A stretch of 64,000 nucleotides of DNA, taken from Massilia agri (lineage in GTDB: Bacteria; Pseudomonadota; Gammaproteobacteria; Burkholderiales; Burkholderiaceae_D). A program made the translations under genes and the position numbers. This document shows, one piece after another, positions 1 to 6,750 of the stretch (the stretch's first letter is position 1; each line of letters begins with the position of its first letter). The stretch is taken from the NCBI RefSeq assembly GCF_024753255.1, contig NZ_JANUHA010000008.1, positions 124,001-188,000 of the forward strand, read 5' to 3'. Under the pieces are notes generated by a model that was given only the letters and a program-made list of their open reading frames with translations, was not told where the DNA came from and made no database searches.

Positions 1-465
1 CCGGAAAACCACCGTTTCATGAAAGGCCTGTTCGCCTGGGTGGGTTTCCGCACCGTCACGATCCCCTATGTAAACGCCAAGCGCCATGCGGGCACCTCCA
101 GTTTCAATTTCTGGAGGCTGTGGAACCTGGCAATGGAAGGCATCACCAGTTTTTCGACGGCGCCGCTCAAGATCTGGACCTACATCGGCATGGCCGTGTC
201 GGCGCTGGCCCTGCTGTACGCCGGCACGACGGTGATCGGCACCATGATCCACGGCGTCGACGTGCCTGGCTATGCCTCGCTGATGGCCGGCGGCATGTTC
301 CTTGGCGGCGTGCAGCTGATCGGCATCGGCGTGCTGGGCGAATACGTTGGCCGCATCTACCACGAGGTCAAGCGGCGCCCCGTTTACCTGGTGCGCGAGG
401 AATACCAGCCGGATAACCGCCCTGCTTCCGCGCCGTCGGCGGCGCACGAGCGTGAAACAGCCTGA
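1..465 (+). CDS. GtrB-like family 2 glycosyltransferase, C-terminal part
   Basis: The frame is open from base 1, so this is the 3' end of a gene starting outside the window (about 154 residues visible). Two strongly hydrophobic segments (about residues 56-82 and 90-120 of the visible part) follow a KRHAGTSSF stretch. This is the C-terminal membrane architecture of polyprenyl-phosphate glycosyltransferases of the DPM1/GtrB class, which move a sugar from a nucleotide donor to undecaprenyl phosphate on the cytoplasmic face of the inner membrane. The GVLGEYVGRIYxEVKRRP ending is typical of the family. The stop codon overlaps the start of a GtrA-family gene, the usual partner that is thought to flip the lipid-linked sugar. 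The catalytic GT-A domain is not in view, so donor sugar cannot be judged. Confidence 0.88.
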   Translation, partial: PENHRFMKGLFAWVGFRTVTIPYVNAKRHAGTSSFNFWRLWNLAMEGITSFSTAPLKIWTYIGMAVSALALLYAGTTVIGTMIHGVDVPGYASLMAGGMFLGGVQLIGIGVLGEYVGRIYHEVKRRPVYLVREEYQPDNRPASAPSAAHERETA

Positions 466-862
466 CAAGCCGTTCGTCCGCCTGCTGGAGCGCCACCGTG
501 CGCTGCTGCTGTTCGGCATGATCGGGGTTGCCAACACCCTGCTGCATTCGGCCACGGTGATCGCCCTGGTCGAAGGCGTGCTGCTGCATCCGGTGGCGGC
601 CAACGTGGCCGGCTTTGCTGTCGCGAACACGTTTTCCTTCTTCGCCAACTGCCGGCTGGCATTCCGCCAGCCGCCCAGCTGGCGCCGCTACCGCAGCTTC
701 CTTGCCGTCTCGCTGCTCAGCCTGGCCCTGACGATCGGGCTGTCGGCGCTGGCGGAGGCGATGGCCTGGCACTACCTGGCGGGACTGTTGATGGTGCTCC
801 TGTTCGGCCCCGTGCTGACCTTCGCGCTGCACAAGGCAGTGACCTTCCGCCATTCGGCCTGA
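452..862 (+). CDS. GtrA-family membrane protein (putative lipid-linked sugar flippase)
   Basis: A GTG start at 452 overlaps the last 14 bases of the upstream glycosyltransferase gene and gives a 136-residue protein starting VKQPDKPF; the frame is open further upstream, but that extension is arginine-rich and unlike the family. Four hydrophobic helices are visible, beginning with LLLFGMIGVANTLLHS and ending GPVLTFALHKAVTFR, which is the GtrA fold and length (about 120-150 residues). GtrA proteins are proposed to translocate undecaprenyl-phosphate-linked sugars across the inner membrane. Translational coupling to the GtrB-like gene supports a two-gene glycosylation unit. No terminal acceptor-specific transferase gene is visible here. 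Confidence 0.87.
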   Translation: MKQPDKPFVRLLERHRALLLFGMIGVANTLLHSATVIALVEGVLLHPVAANVAGFAVANTFSFFANCRLAFRQPPSWRRYRSFLAVSLLSLALTIGLSALAEAMAWHYLAGLLMVLLFGPVLTFALHKAVTFRHSA

Positions 863-871
863 CTGCGCTCC

Positions 872-908
872 CCGGCCCCTCGCCTGATTCGCCGCAGACG
901 AGGGCCGG
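872..908 (+). terminator. GC-rich hairpin after gtrA-like gene
   Basis: Ten bases past the gtrA stop, CCGGCCC-CTCG pairs with CGAGGGCCGG around a 16-base loop with a single bulge. No T-run follows, so it is not a canonical intrinsic terminator. It may act as a transcript-end stabiliser or a Rho-assisted stop before the LOV kinase gene. Confidence 0.35.
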
Positions 909-1028
909 CCTGTGTGAAGTCACGAACGGAGGGTTCGGTGTGCGCCGGGTAGAGTGAATCCATGCCCGGTCCGCTTCCTGCGGCGGGCCAGGCGGCGCCC
1001 ATCGCCATGCATACCAGGGATTCGCTCG

Positions 1029-2720
1029 ATGGCAACAGGAACGGACAAGGACGAACACCTCGACAGGCCGCTCGACGTACAGGGCGGCGGCCAGAGCGCG
1101 GGCGTCATGGCGCGCGGCGAAGTGGAAGGCAACGCCTTCAACCCGGCCGGCAATCCCGGCGTCAACCACTGGCAGGCCAGCTACATCGGCCGCGAAGGCC
1201 TGGAGGACCGCGGCAACATCTTCTTCGCCGCCGTCGAGATGACCCGCATGCCCATGGTCGTCACCGATCCCAACCTGGAAGACAATCCGATCGTCTTCGT
1301 GAACGGTGCCTTCCTCGACCTCACCGGCTACAAGGAAGAAGAGGTCCTGGGGCGCAATTGCCGCTTCCTGCAGGGGCCTGACAGCGACCCCGCCACCGTC
1401 GCCGAAGTGCGCAAGGCGCTGCAGGAGCAGCGCGCCGTCTCGGTCGACCTGCTGAACTACAAGGCCGACGGCGAGCCCTTCTGGAACGCCCTCTTCATCG
1501 GCCCGATCTTCGACCAGAACGGCAAGCTGCTCTACTTCTTCGCCTCGCAGATGGACATCACCGAGCGCCGCAGCATGCTCGAAGCGAACCTGCAGGCGCA
1601 GAAGATGGAGGCGATCGGCCAGCTCTCGGCCGGCATGGCCCACGATTTCAACAACCTGCTGCAGGTCATCAACGGCAACCTCGAACTGGCCCTGCTCACG
1701 GCCGGCAAGACCGCGGCGGGCGATCCGATCCGGCGCGCCCAGCGCGCCACCATGCAGGCCGGCAAGCTCACCCAGCAGCTGCTGAGCTTTGCGCGCAAGC
1801 AGCGCCTCGAGCAGAAACGGGTCAGCCTGAACGGCCTGGTGGTCGAGTTCTCCGACATGCTGGTGCGCACGCTCGGCGACAAGGTCGAGCTGCGCCTGGA
1901 CCTCAAGCCCGGCCTGCCGCCCTGCTCGCTCGACCCGACCTACCTCGAGATGGCCCTGCTGAACGTCGTCATCAATGCGCGCGACGCCATGCCCGAGGGC
2001 GGCGCGGTGACGGTGGGAACCGCCATCGTGAACGAGGCCCACCGCGCCGCCTCCCGCCTGCCGCCGGGCGACTACGTGTCGATCTGCGTGCTGGACGAAG
2101 GCGAAGGCATGGCGCCGGAGGTGGCCAGGCGCGCCACCGAACCCTTCTTCACCACCAAGGGCCTGGGCACGGGACTGGGCCTGGCCATGGTGCACGGCTT
2201 CGTGCAGCAGTCGCATGGGCGGCTCGAGATCGAGAGCGAGCCTGGCCGTGGCACCCGGGTGCGCATGATCTTCCCCGTGACCCAACAGGCCCGGGACGAA
2301 GACGCCGGCGGCCCGGACTTCGCCACTGCGGCCGCCGAGGAGGGCCGCAAGTGCCGCATCCTGGTGGTGGAAGACAACGAGGACGTGCGCGGGCTGGCCG
2401 AAGCCATGCTGGCGGCGGCGAACTACGACGTGGTGTCGGCGCCCAGCGGCGAAACGGCGCTGGCGCTCCTGGCCCGGGAACCGGTGGACCTGCTGTTCAC
2501 CGACGTCATCATGCCGGGCGGGATGAACGGACTGCAGCTGATCGAGAAGGTGCACGAAGCGCGCCCCGGCATGCCGGTGCTGGTCACCACGGGGTATATG
2601 GACGAACTGCCGGCGCGCAGCGCGAAGGGGCAGGCGCTGGAGGTGCTGGCCAAGCCTTATGACCACCAGGATTTGCTGGACCGGGTGCAGGCGGCGCTGC
2701 ATGGGCGCCGCGCGGCTTGA
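1029..2720 (+). CDS. LOV-domain blue-light hybrid histidine kinase with receiver domain
   Basis: A 563-residue cytosolic sensor with no membrane segment. The start is the ATG at 1029 with AGGGA about eight bases upstream; earlier in-frame codons would add an implausible arginine-rich leader. Domains: a LOV/PAS domain (about 55-165) with the flavin-adduct motif GRNCRFLQG, putting the photoactive cysteine at residue 111; HisKA with MAHDFNNLL (phospho-acceptor His205); HATPase with N box NVVINARDAM and G2 box TKGLGTGLGLAM; and a C-terminal receiver with LFTDVIMP (phospho-acceptor Asp492). LOV-HK-REC proteins of this type are blue-light receptors in pseudomonads and xanthomonads. The gene is monocistronic here, so a separate output regulator must lie elsewhere. 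The LOV assignment rests on the intact cysteine motif and is strong. Confidence 0.93.
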   Translation: MATGTDKDEHLDRPLDVQGGGQSAGVMARGEVEGNAFNPAGNPGVNHWQASYIGREGLEDRGNIFFAAVEMTRMPMVVTDPNLEDNPIVFVNGAFLDLTGYKEEEVLGRNCRFLQGPDSDPATVAEVRKALQEQRAVSVDLLNYKADGEPFWNALFIGPIFDQNGKLLYFFASQMDITERRSMLEANLQAQKMEAIGQLSAGMAHDFNNLLQVINGNLELALLTAGKTAAGDPIRRAQRATMQAGKLTQQLLSFARKQRLEQKRVSLNGLVVEFSDMLVRTLGDKVELRLDLKPGLPPCSLDPTYLEMALLNVVINARDAMPEGGAVTVGTAIVNEAHRAASRLPPGDYVSICVLDEGEGMAPEVARRATEPFFTTKGLGTGLGLAMVHGFVQQSHGRLEIESEPGRGTRVRMIFPVTQQARDEDAGGPDFATAAAEEGRKCRILVVEDNEDVRGLAEAMLAAANYDVVSAPSGETALALLAREPVDLLFTDVIMPGGMNGLQLIEKVHEARPGMPVLVTTGYMDELPARSAKGQALEVLAKPYDHQDLLDRVQAALHGRRAA

Positions 2721-2746
2721 TCAATCGCGAAACGGAATGGAGGAAC

Positions 2747-2868
2747 GTAGGGTGGTCGGCTTCGCCGACCGCGCGTTCAACTCACGGATGAGTCGCAACG
2801 GAGCATGCCGGAGCTGGACGCGCGGTCGGCAGAGCGTGCTCCAGTCCACTGGACTGGAGCACCCCTAC
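2747..2868. repeat. REP-like repeat, GTAGGGTGG family, copy 1
   Basis: Starts GTAGGGTGG, continues with a TCGGCttcGCCGA hairpin and then CCGCGCGTTCAA, and closes with a degenerate CACCCCTAC. The first 45 or so bases closely match the copy at 54788, including TCA(A/C)..TCACGxATGA after the hairpin. Related half-copies lie at 45351, 45398 and 60140. All sit in intergenic DNA, typical of REP/BIME elements. No mobilising REP transposase gene is in the window. Confidence 0.75.
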
Positions 2869-2889
2869 GAAAAGCGGTGACGCGGACGA

Positions 2890-4425
2890 TCAGGCGGTCG
2901 TGCGCGGACCGCCGCCCAGCAGGAAAGCCAGCTTCTGCTTGCCCTGCTTGGCCGGGGCGCTTGCCGTCACGGTCTCGCGGCGCGCCGCGCTCGACGGCTC
3001 GTAGGGCTTGAGGAACCACGGGTCGACCTTCTCGCGGCGCGGCGTCGGGCTGTAGCCGCCCCGTGCGGGACGCTCGCCGCGTTCGCCGCCGCGTGCGGGA
3101 GCCTCGTCGCGGCGGCCACGGCGTTCGCCGCCGAAGTCGCGCCCGCCCTCACGCGAACCCTCGCGCGAACGGCTCGAGGGCGCCACGAAGCCGGCCAGCT
3201 CGCCGCGCGGGATGGTCTGCTTGATCAGCTTCTCGATATCCGCCAGCAGGCGCTCGTCCTTGTCCGAGTACACCGACAGCGCGTCGCCCGAGGCGCCGGC
3301 GCGGCCGGTGCGGCCGATGCGGTGCACGTAGTCTTCGGCGTTGTAGGGCAGGTCGAAGTTGATCACGCAGGGCAGGTCCGAGATGTCGAGGCCGCGCGCG
3401 GCCACGTCGGTCGCCACCAGCACTTCGACCGCGCCGCCCTTGAAGGCGTCGAGGGCGGCCATGCGCTCCTGCTGGGTCTTGTCGCCGTGGATCGCCGAGG
3501 CCTTGATGCCCTTCTGCTCCAGGTGGCGCGCCAGGCGCGAGGCGCCGATCTTGGTGTTCGAGAACACGATCACCTGCTTGAGGTTGCGCTCGCGGATGAT
3601 GTGCTCGACCACGTCGCGCTTGAGCTCCTCGTCGACCTTGTACACGGTCTGGGTGACCTTGTCGGCGGTCGCGTTGCTGCGCGCGACTTCGATCAGCACC
3701 GGCTTGTTCAGGAAGCTGTTCGCCAGCTTCTTGATCTCCGGCGAGAAGGTGGCCGAGAACATCAGGTTCTGGCGCTGCTTCGGCAGCAGGTTGATGATGC
3801 GCTGCAGGTCCGGCAGGAAGCCCATGTCGAGCATGCGGTCGGCTTCGTCCATCACCAGCATCTGCACCTGGCCGAGGCTGATGTTCTTCTGTTCGATGTG
3901 GTCGAGCAGGCGTCCCGGGGTGGCGATGACGATTTCGACGCCGCCCTTCAGGATCGTGGTCTGGCCCTTCATGTCCATGCCGCCGAACACCACGGTCGAG
4001 CGCAGCGGGGTGTGCTTGGCGTAGGCCTTGACGTTGTCGGCCACCTGCACCGCCAGCTCGCGGGTCGGGGTCAGCACCAGGGCGCGCACCGGGTGGCGCG
4101 CCGGCGACATGCTGCTGTTGGCGTGGGCCATCAGGAGCTGGATGATCGGCAGCGAGAAGCCGGCGGTCTTGCCGGTGCCGGTCTGGGCGGCGCCCATGAC
4201 GTCGCGGCCCTGCAGCACCAGCGGGATGGCCTGGGCCTGGATCGGGGTCGGGTGCACATACCCCTGGTCGGTCAGGGCGCGCAGGATTTCCGGCGCCAGG
4301 CCGAGGTCGGCGAAACGCACGGTCGGCGCTTCGTCGGCGGCAACCTGGACGACGGGCAGGTCGTCGCTCATCGGCATGTTGTCGACCGGGTCGGCGCTGG
4401 CTACATTATTCTGGGTATCAGACAT
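2890..4425 (-). CDS. rhlE: DEAD-box ATP-dependent RNA helicase RhlE-like
   Basis: A 511-residue DEAD-box helicase, starting at the ATG giving MSDTQNNVAS. Visible motifs: F...GL Q-motif phenylalanine region followed by PTPIQAQAIP, motif I AQTGTGKTAGF, motif Ib TPGRL, motif II VMDEADRMLD, motif III FSATF, and motif VI HRIGRTGRAG. The C-terminus (about 400 onward) is a long Arg/Gly/Glu-rich tail with repeated RGGERGER-type stretches, as in RhlE proteins, likely contacting RNA and ribosomes. These enzymes unwind short RNA duplexes in ribosome assembly and RNA decay. It is monocistronic, convergent with the LOV kinase gene across a REP-like repeat. Confidence 0.93.
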   Translation of the reverse strand: MSDTQNNVASADPVDNMPMSDDLPVVQVAADEAPTVRFADLGLAPEILRALTDQGYVHPTPIQAQAIPLVLQGRDVMGAAQTGTGKTAGFSLPIIQLLMAHANSSMSPARHPVRALVLTPTRELAVQVADNVKAYAKHTPLRSTVVFGGMDMKGQTTILKGGVEIVIATPGRLLDHIEQKNISLGQVQMLVMDEADRMLDMGFLPDLQRIINLLPKQRQNLMFSATFSPEIKKLANSFLNKPVLIEVARSNATADKVTQTVYKVDEELKRDVVEHIIRERNLKQVIVFSNTKIGASRLARHLEQKGIKASAIHGDKTQQERMAALDAFKGGAVEVLVATDVAARGLDISDLPCVINFDLPYNAEDYVHRIGRTGRAGASGDALSVYSDKDERLLADIEKLIKQTIPRGELAGFVAPSSRSREGSREGGRDFGGERRGRRDEAPARGGERGERPARGGYSPTPRREKVDPWFLKPYEPSSAARRETVTASAPAKQGKQKLAFLLGGGPRTTA

Positions 4426-4678
4426 TTTCTTCTTCGACAGTATTTCGTTAGCTCTACGGCTGCGCCTGCGGGCACGGTGCGGCCTGCGCGGGAAGCTTCC
4501 AGAGGAGACGGCGGGCCGGCGACCGGACCGCATGACCGCGGAGGCGCCGGAGTACGGGCGCGCGGAGGTAGAGGCACTTTAGCGGGTGACACGATACCTC
4601 AAATCCACCCCACTGTATATAAAGTCCTGTTTCCCCGGTCGGCCATCCCGACGATTCCTGCTCAGGCACATGACAGGA

Positions 4679-5425
4679 TCATGGCGTCCAGCCGCGCTGC
4701 AGGGCCGCCCGTTCGGCCTGCGCATCGAGGGTGGCGCCGACGATGCGCGCGTCGATCGCGGCCTGCACCGCCGGCGGCGGCACGCTGCCGTCGAGGTAGG
4801 CGGCGCCGGCCGGCGCCTGGGCCAGCACGGGAATCGTCCAGCGGCCGTTGCCGCGGCAGGCCAGGCCGGCGCTGGTGTCGACCACGAAGCTGCGGCAATA
4901 GCTGCCGTCCTTCGACACGAAGGTGACGCCGATGCGCACGCCCGATTCCGCCGGGCCGGGGCTGGCCAGCTGGTCGCCGAGGGCGTCGACCAGGCGTCCG
5001 CGCGCGACCAGGGCGCCGTCGCTGGCCACCAGCATTACCAGGCTGGGCGCCGGTTGCAGCTGCTGCCAGCCGAGGGCGCCGGCCACCACGCCCGTGGCCA
5101 GTGCGCCAGCCACGGCCAGCCAGTGGCGCGGGGACCAGCTGCTCCGTTCCGGCGGCGGCGGCGGCATGGGGCGCCCCGGTCGGATGGCGTCCAGGTGCAC
5201 CACCTTGGCGCCCTGGGGCGGCAGCTGGCGTTGCGGGTGGCCGCTGTCGTGGTGGCCATTGGCCGAGACGCTGAAGATGTGGGCGCGGGCGTCGCTCCGG
5301 CGGTGCTGGGCGATGCGGGCTGCGAGGATGGGGTCGGCGTGCATGGCGCGCTCGACCGCCGCGCGCGCCGGCTCGGCCAGCTCACCGTGGATGTAGGCGA
5401 TCAGGAGGTCGTCCGAGAATTTCAT
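4679..5425 (-). CDS. Anti-sigma-factor-like single-pass membrane protein
   Basis: A 248-residue protein. The N-terminus (MKFSDDLLIAYIHGELA, then a helical AAVERAMHADP stretch) has the look of the cytoplasmic anti-sigma domain of ECF anti-sigma factors. A proline-rich linker follows, then one transmembrane helix (HWLAVAGALATGVVAGALGW, about 103-122) and a periplasmic domain. There are no cysteines in the N-terminal domain, so the HxxxCxxC zinc site of ZAS proteins is missing. No sigma-factor gene is adjacent, which is odd: the neighbour 18 bases upstream is a Lon-N-domain gene. Function is inferred only from architecture; it could be a general membrane-anchored regulator. Confidence 0.62.
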   Translation of the reverse strand: MKFSDDLLIAYIHGELAEPARAAVERAMHADPILAARIAQHRRSDARAHIFSVSANGHHDSGHPQRQLPPQGAKVVHLDAIRPGRPMPPPPPERSSWSPRHWLAVAGALATGVVAGALGWQQLQPAPSLVMLVASDGALVARGRLVDALGDQLASPGPAESGVRIGVTFVSKDGSYCRSFVVDTSAGLACRGNGRWTIPVLAQAPAGAAYLDGSVPPPAVQAAIDARIVGATLDAQAERAALQRGWTP

Positions 5426-5443
5426 GGCCGCCGCATCTCCCTG

Positions 5444-6073
5444 CTAGGAAGTGATCAGGCCGTGCTCGTCGAGGACGTCGTGCAGCAATTCGAGCCGGAT
5501 CACGGGGTTGTCCAGCATGAGCATATTGTGCTTTTGCCGGTTGGGCAAGGGCAGCAGTTCACACCAGCGGTTGGCGACCCAGCCGCAGTCGTCCAGCCGG
5601 AACGGCGGCTGCACCGGCCAGCGGTGCTGCGGCACGTCGTGCAGCGAGTTCAGCACCCGGTCGAGGGCGTCGGAAGCGCCCTGCAGCTCCGACGGAATGC
5701 GCACCTCGTGGTCGTCCTCGACCAGCTCGGCCTCGGCCATCCACAGGCCGTTCAGGCGCTGCTCGGCGGTAACGACGTTGAATCGCGAGCCGCCGCGGCA
5801 CAGGACCTGCAGCAGGCCCGGCGTGGTGGTGGCGGTCTCGGTGACGGACGCGATGGTGCCGGCGGCGACGAACCGTTCGGGTTCGCCCTCCGGCTGGCGC
5901 ACCTCGTGCCCCTGGGTGAGCAGCACCACCCCGAAGGGCGTGTCCTCGGTGAGGCAGCGGCTGATCATGTCGAGGTAGCGCACCTCGAACACCTGCAGCG
6001 GCAGCACCCCGTCCGGGAACAGCACCGTACTGAGCGGGAACAAGGGCATGGAAATCGTCGACATGATGCCCAT
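5444..6073 (-). CDS. Lon N-terminal (substrate-binding) domain protein
   Basis: A roughly 209-residue soluble protein starting MGIMSTISMPLFPLSTVLFPDGVLPLQVFEVRY; the internal ATG at 6064 is an equally possible start. PLFPLSTVLFP..LPLQVFE.RY is the signature of the LON substrate-binding domain found alone in many proteobacteria, without AAA or protease domains. The second half is a helical region ending DVLDEHGLITS. The isolated LON domain is presumed to bind peptides or unfolded protein, but no reaction is established. It lies in a leftward series with the TM protein at 6125-6559 and the anti-sigma-like gene, so the three may be cotranscribed. Confidence 0.82.
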   Translation of the reverse strand: MGIMSTISMPLFPLSTVLFPDGVLPLQVFEVRYLDMISRCLTEDTPFGVVLLTQGHEVRQPEGEPERFVAAGTIASVTETATTTPGLLQVLCRGGSRFNVVTAEQRLNGLWMAEAELVEDDHEVRIPSELQGASDALDRVLNSLHDVPQHRWPVQPPFRLDDCGWVANRWCELLPLPNRQKHNMLMLDNPVIRLELLHDVLDEHGLITS

Positions 6074-6124
6074 GATGACAGAATCGCAGGGGGGCGGGGA
6101 GCACGATTGGCGCCCGGCGCCGCC

Positions 6125-6559
6125 TCAATCGGGCCCCTGGAGCGGCAGGTGGCGGATCGCGCTGCCCAGGTTGCCGAGGCGCCAGCGCAGGCGCTCCCAA
6201 CCCGGGTCCGGCAAGCGCACCACGCGCACCCGCAGCACGCCGCCGGGCAGGGCCGGCACCGGCACTGCCTGCTCGCCCTCTTCCTCGAAAGGCAGGCGGT
6301 ACTGGGCGCCGGGGGCAAGCTGCAAGGGCCCGAATACCAGCGGACGGCCAGTACGGTTACGCAGCAGCAGCACGTCCTGCACGCCCGCGGTCAGGCGCAC
6401 TTCCGACGGCACGTCCTGCCCGCCGGGCGGAAAGTCCAGCAGCACCTCATGACTGTCTCCCCGCACCGGCCACAGCGCGCCCCACAGCAGGGCCAGGACC
6501 AGGGCGCCCAGCAGCGCCGCCAGTGGCCAGTGGCGCTGCAGGAATGGTGGCTGGCTCAT
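6125..6559 (-). CDS. Hypothetical single-pass membrane protein
   Basis: A 144-residue protein not assigned to a family. One N-terminal transmembrane segment (about residues 11-31, WPLAALLGALVLALLWGAL) is followed by a periplasmic domain rich in beta-favouring residues, with VRLTAGVQDVLLLRNRTG and a run of basic WERLRWRLGN near the end. The arrangement is like small membrane-anchored beta-sandwich proteins. It is 51 bases upstream of the Lon-domain gene and reads the same way, and the start at 6559 sits close to the divergent CHASE kinase promoter region. Confidence 0.55.
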   Translation of the reverse strand: MSQPPFLQRHWPLAALLGALVLALLWGALWPVRGDSHEVLLDFPPGGQDVPSEVRLTAGVQDVLLLRNRTGRPLVFGPLQLAPGAQYRLPFEEEGEQAVPVPALPGGVLRVRVVRLPDPGWERLRWRLGNLGSAIRHLPLQGPD

Positions 6560-6750
6560 CGTTGGGCAGGCGCAGGCGCGCCCCGGAACGGGAAGACAAA
6601 AAGTTGCATTGAGTCAATTTTAGGCGATAATGCCGTTGCCAAACACGCAAAGGTGACGTGCGCCCCGACACAGCAAGGATGCGTATGCTACCGCTTTCCG
6701 CGCGTTTCCGAACAACCCGCCGCCAGAATCGCCGCCGCGCGTACCGAAAC

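Noticed and set aside
717..2702. 661-residue open frame opposite the LOV kinase gene
   Set aside because: Composition is that of an antisense shadow in GC-rich DNA (many His, Gln, Arg, Gly), and the plus-strand protein has a complete recognised domain set.
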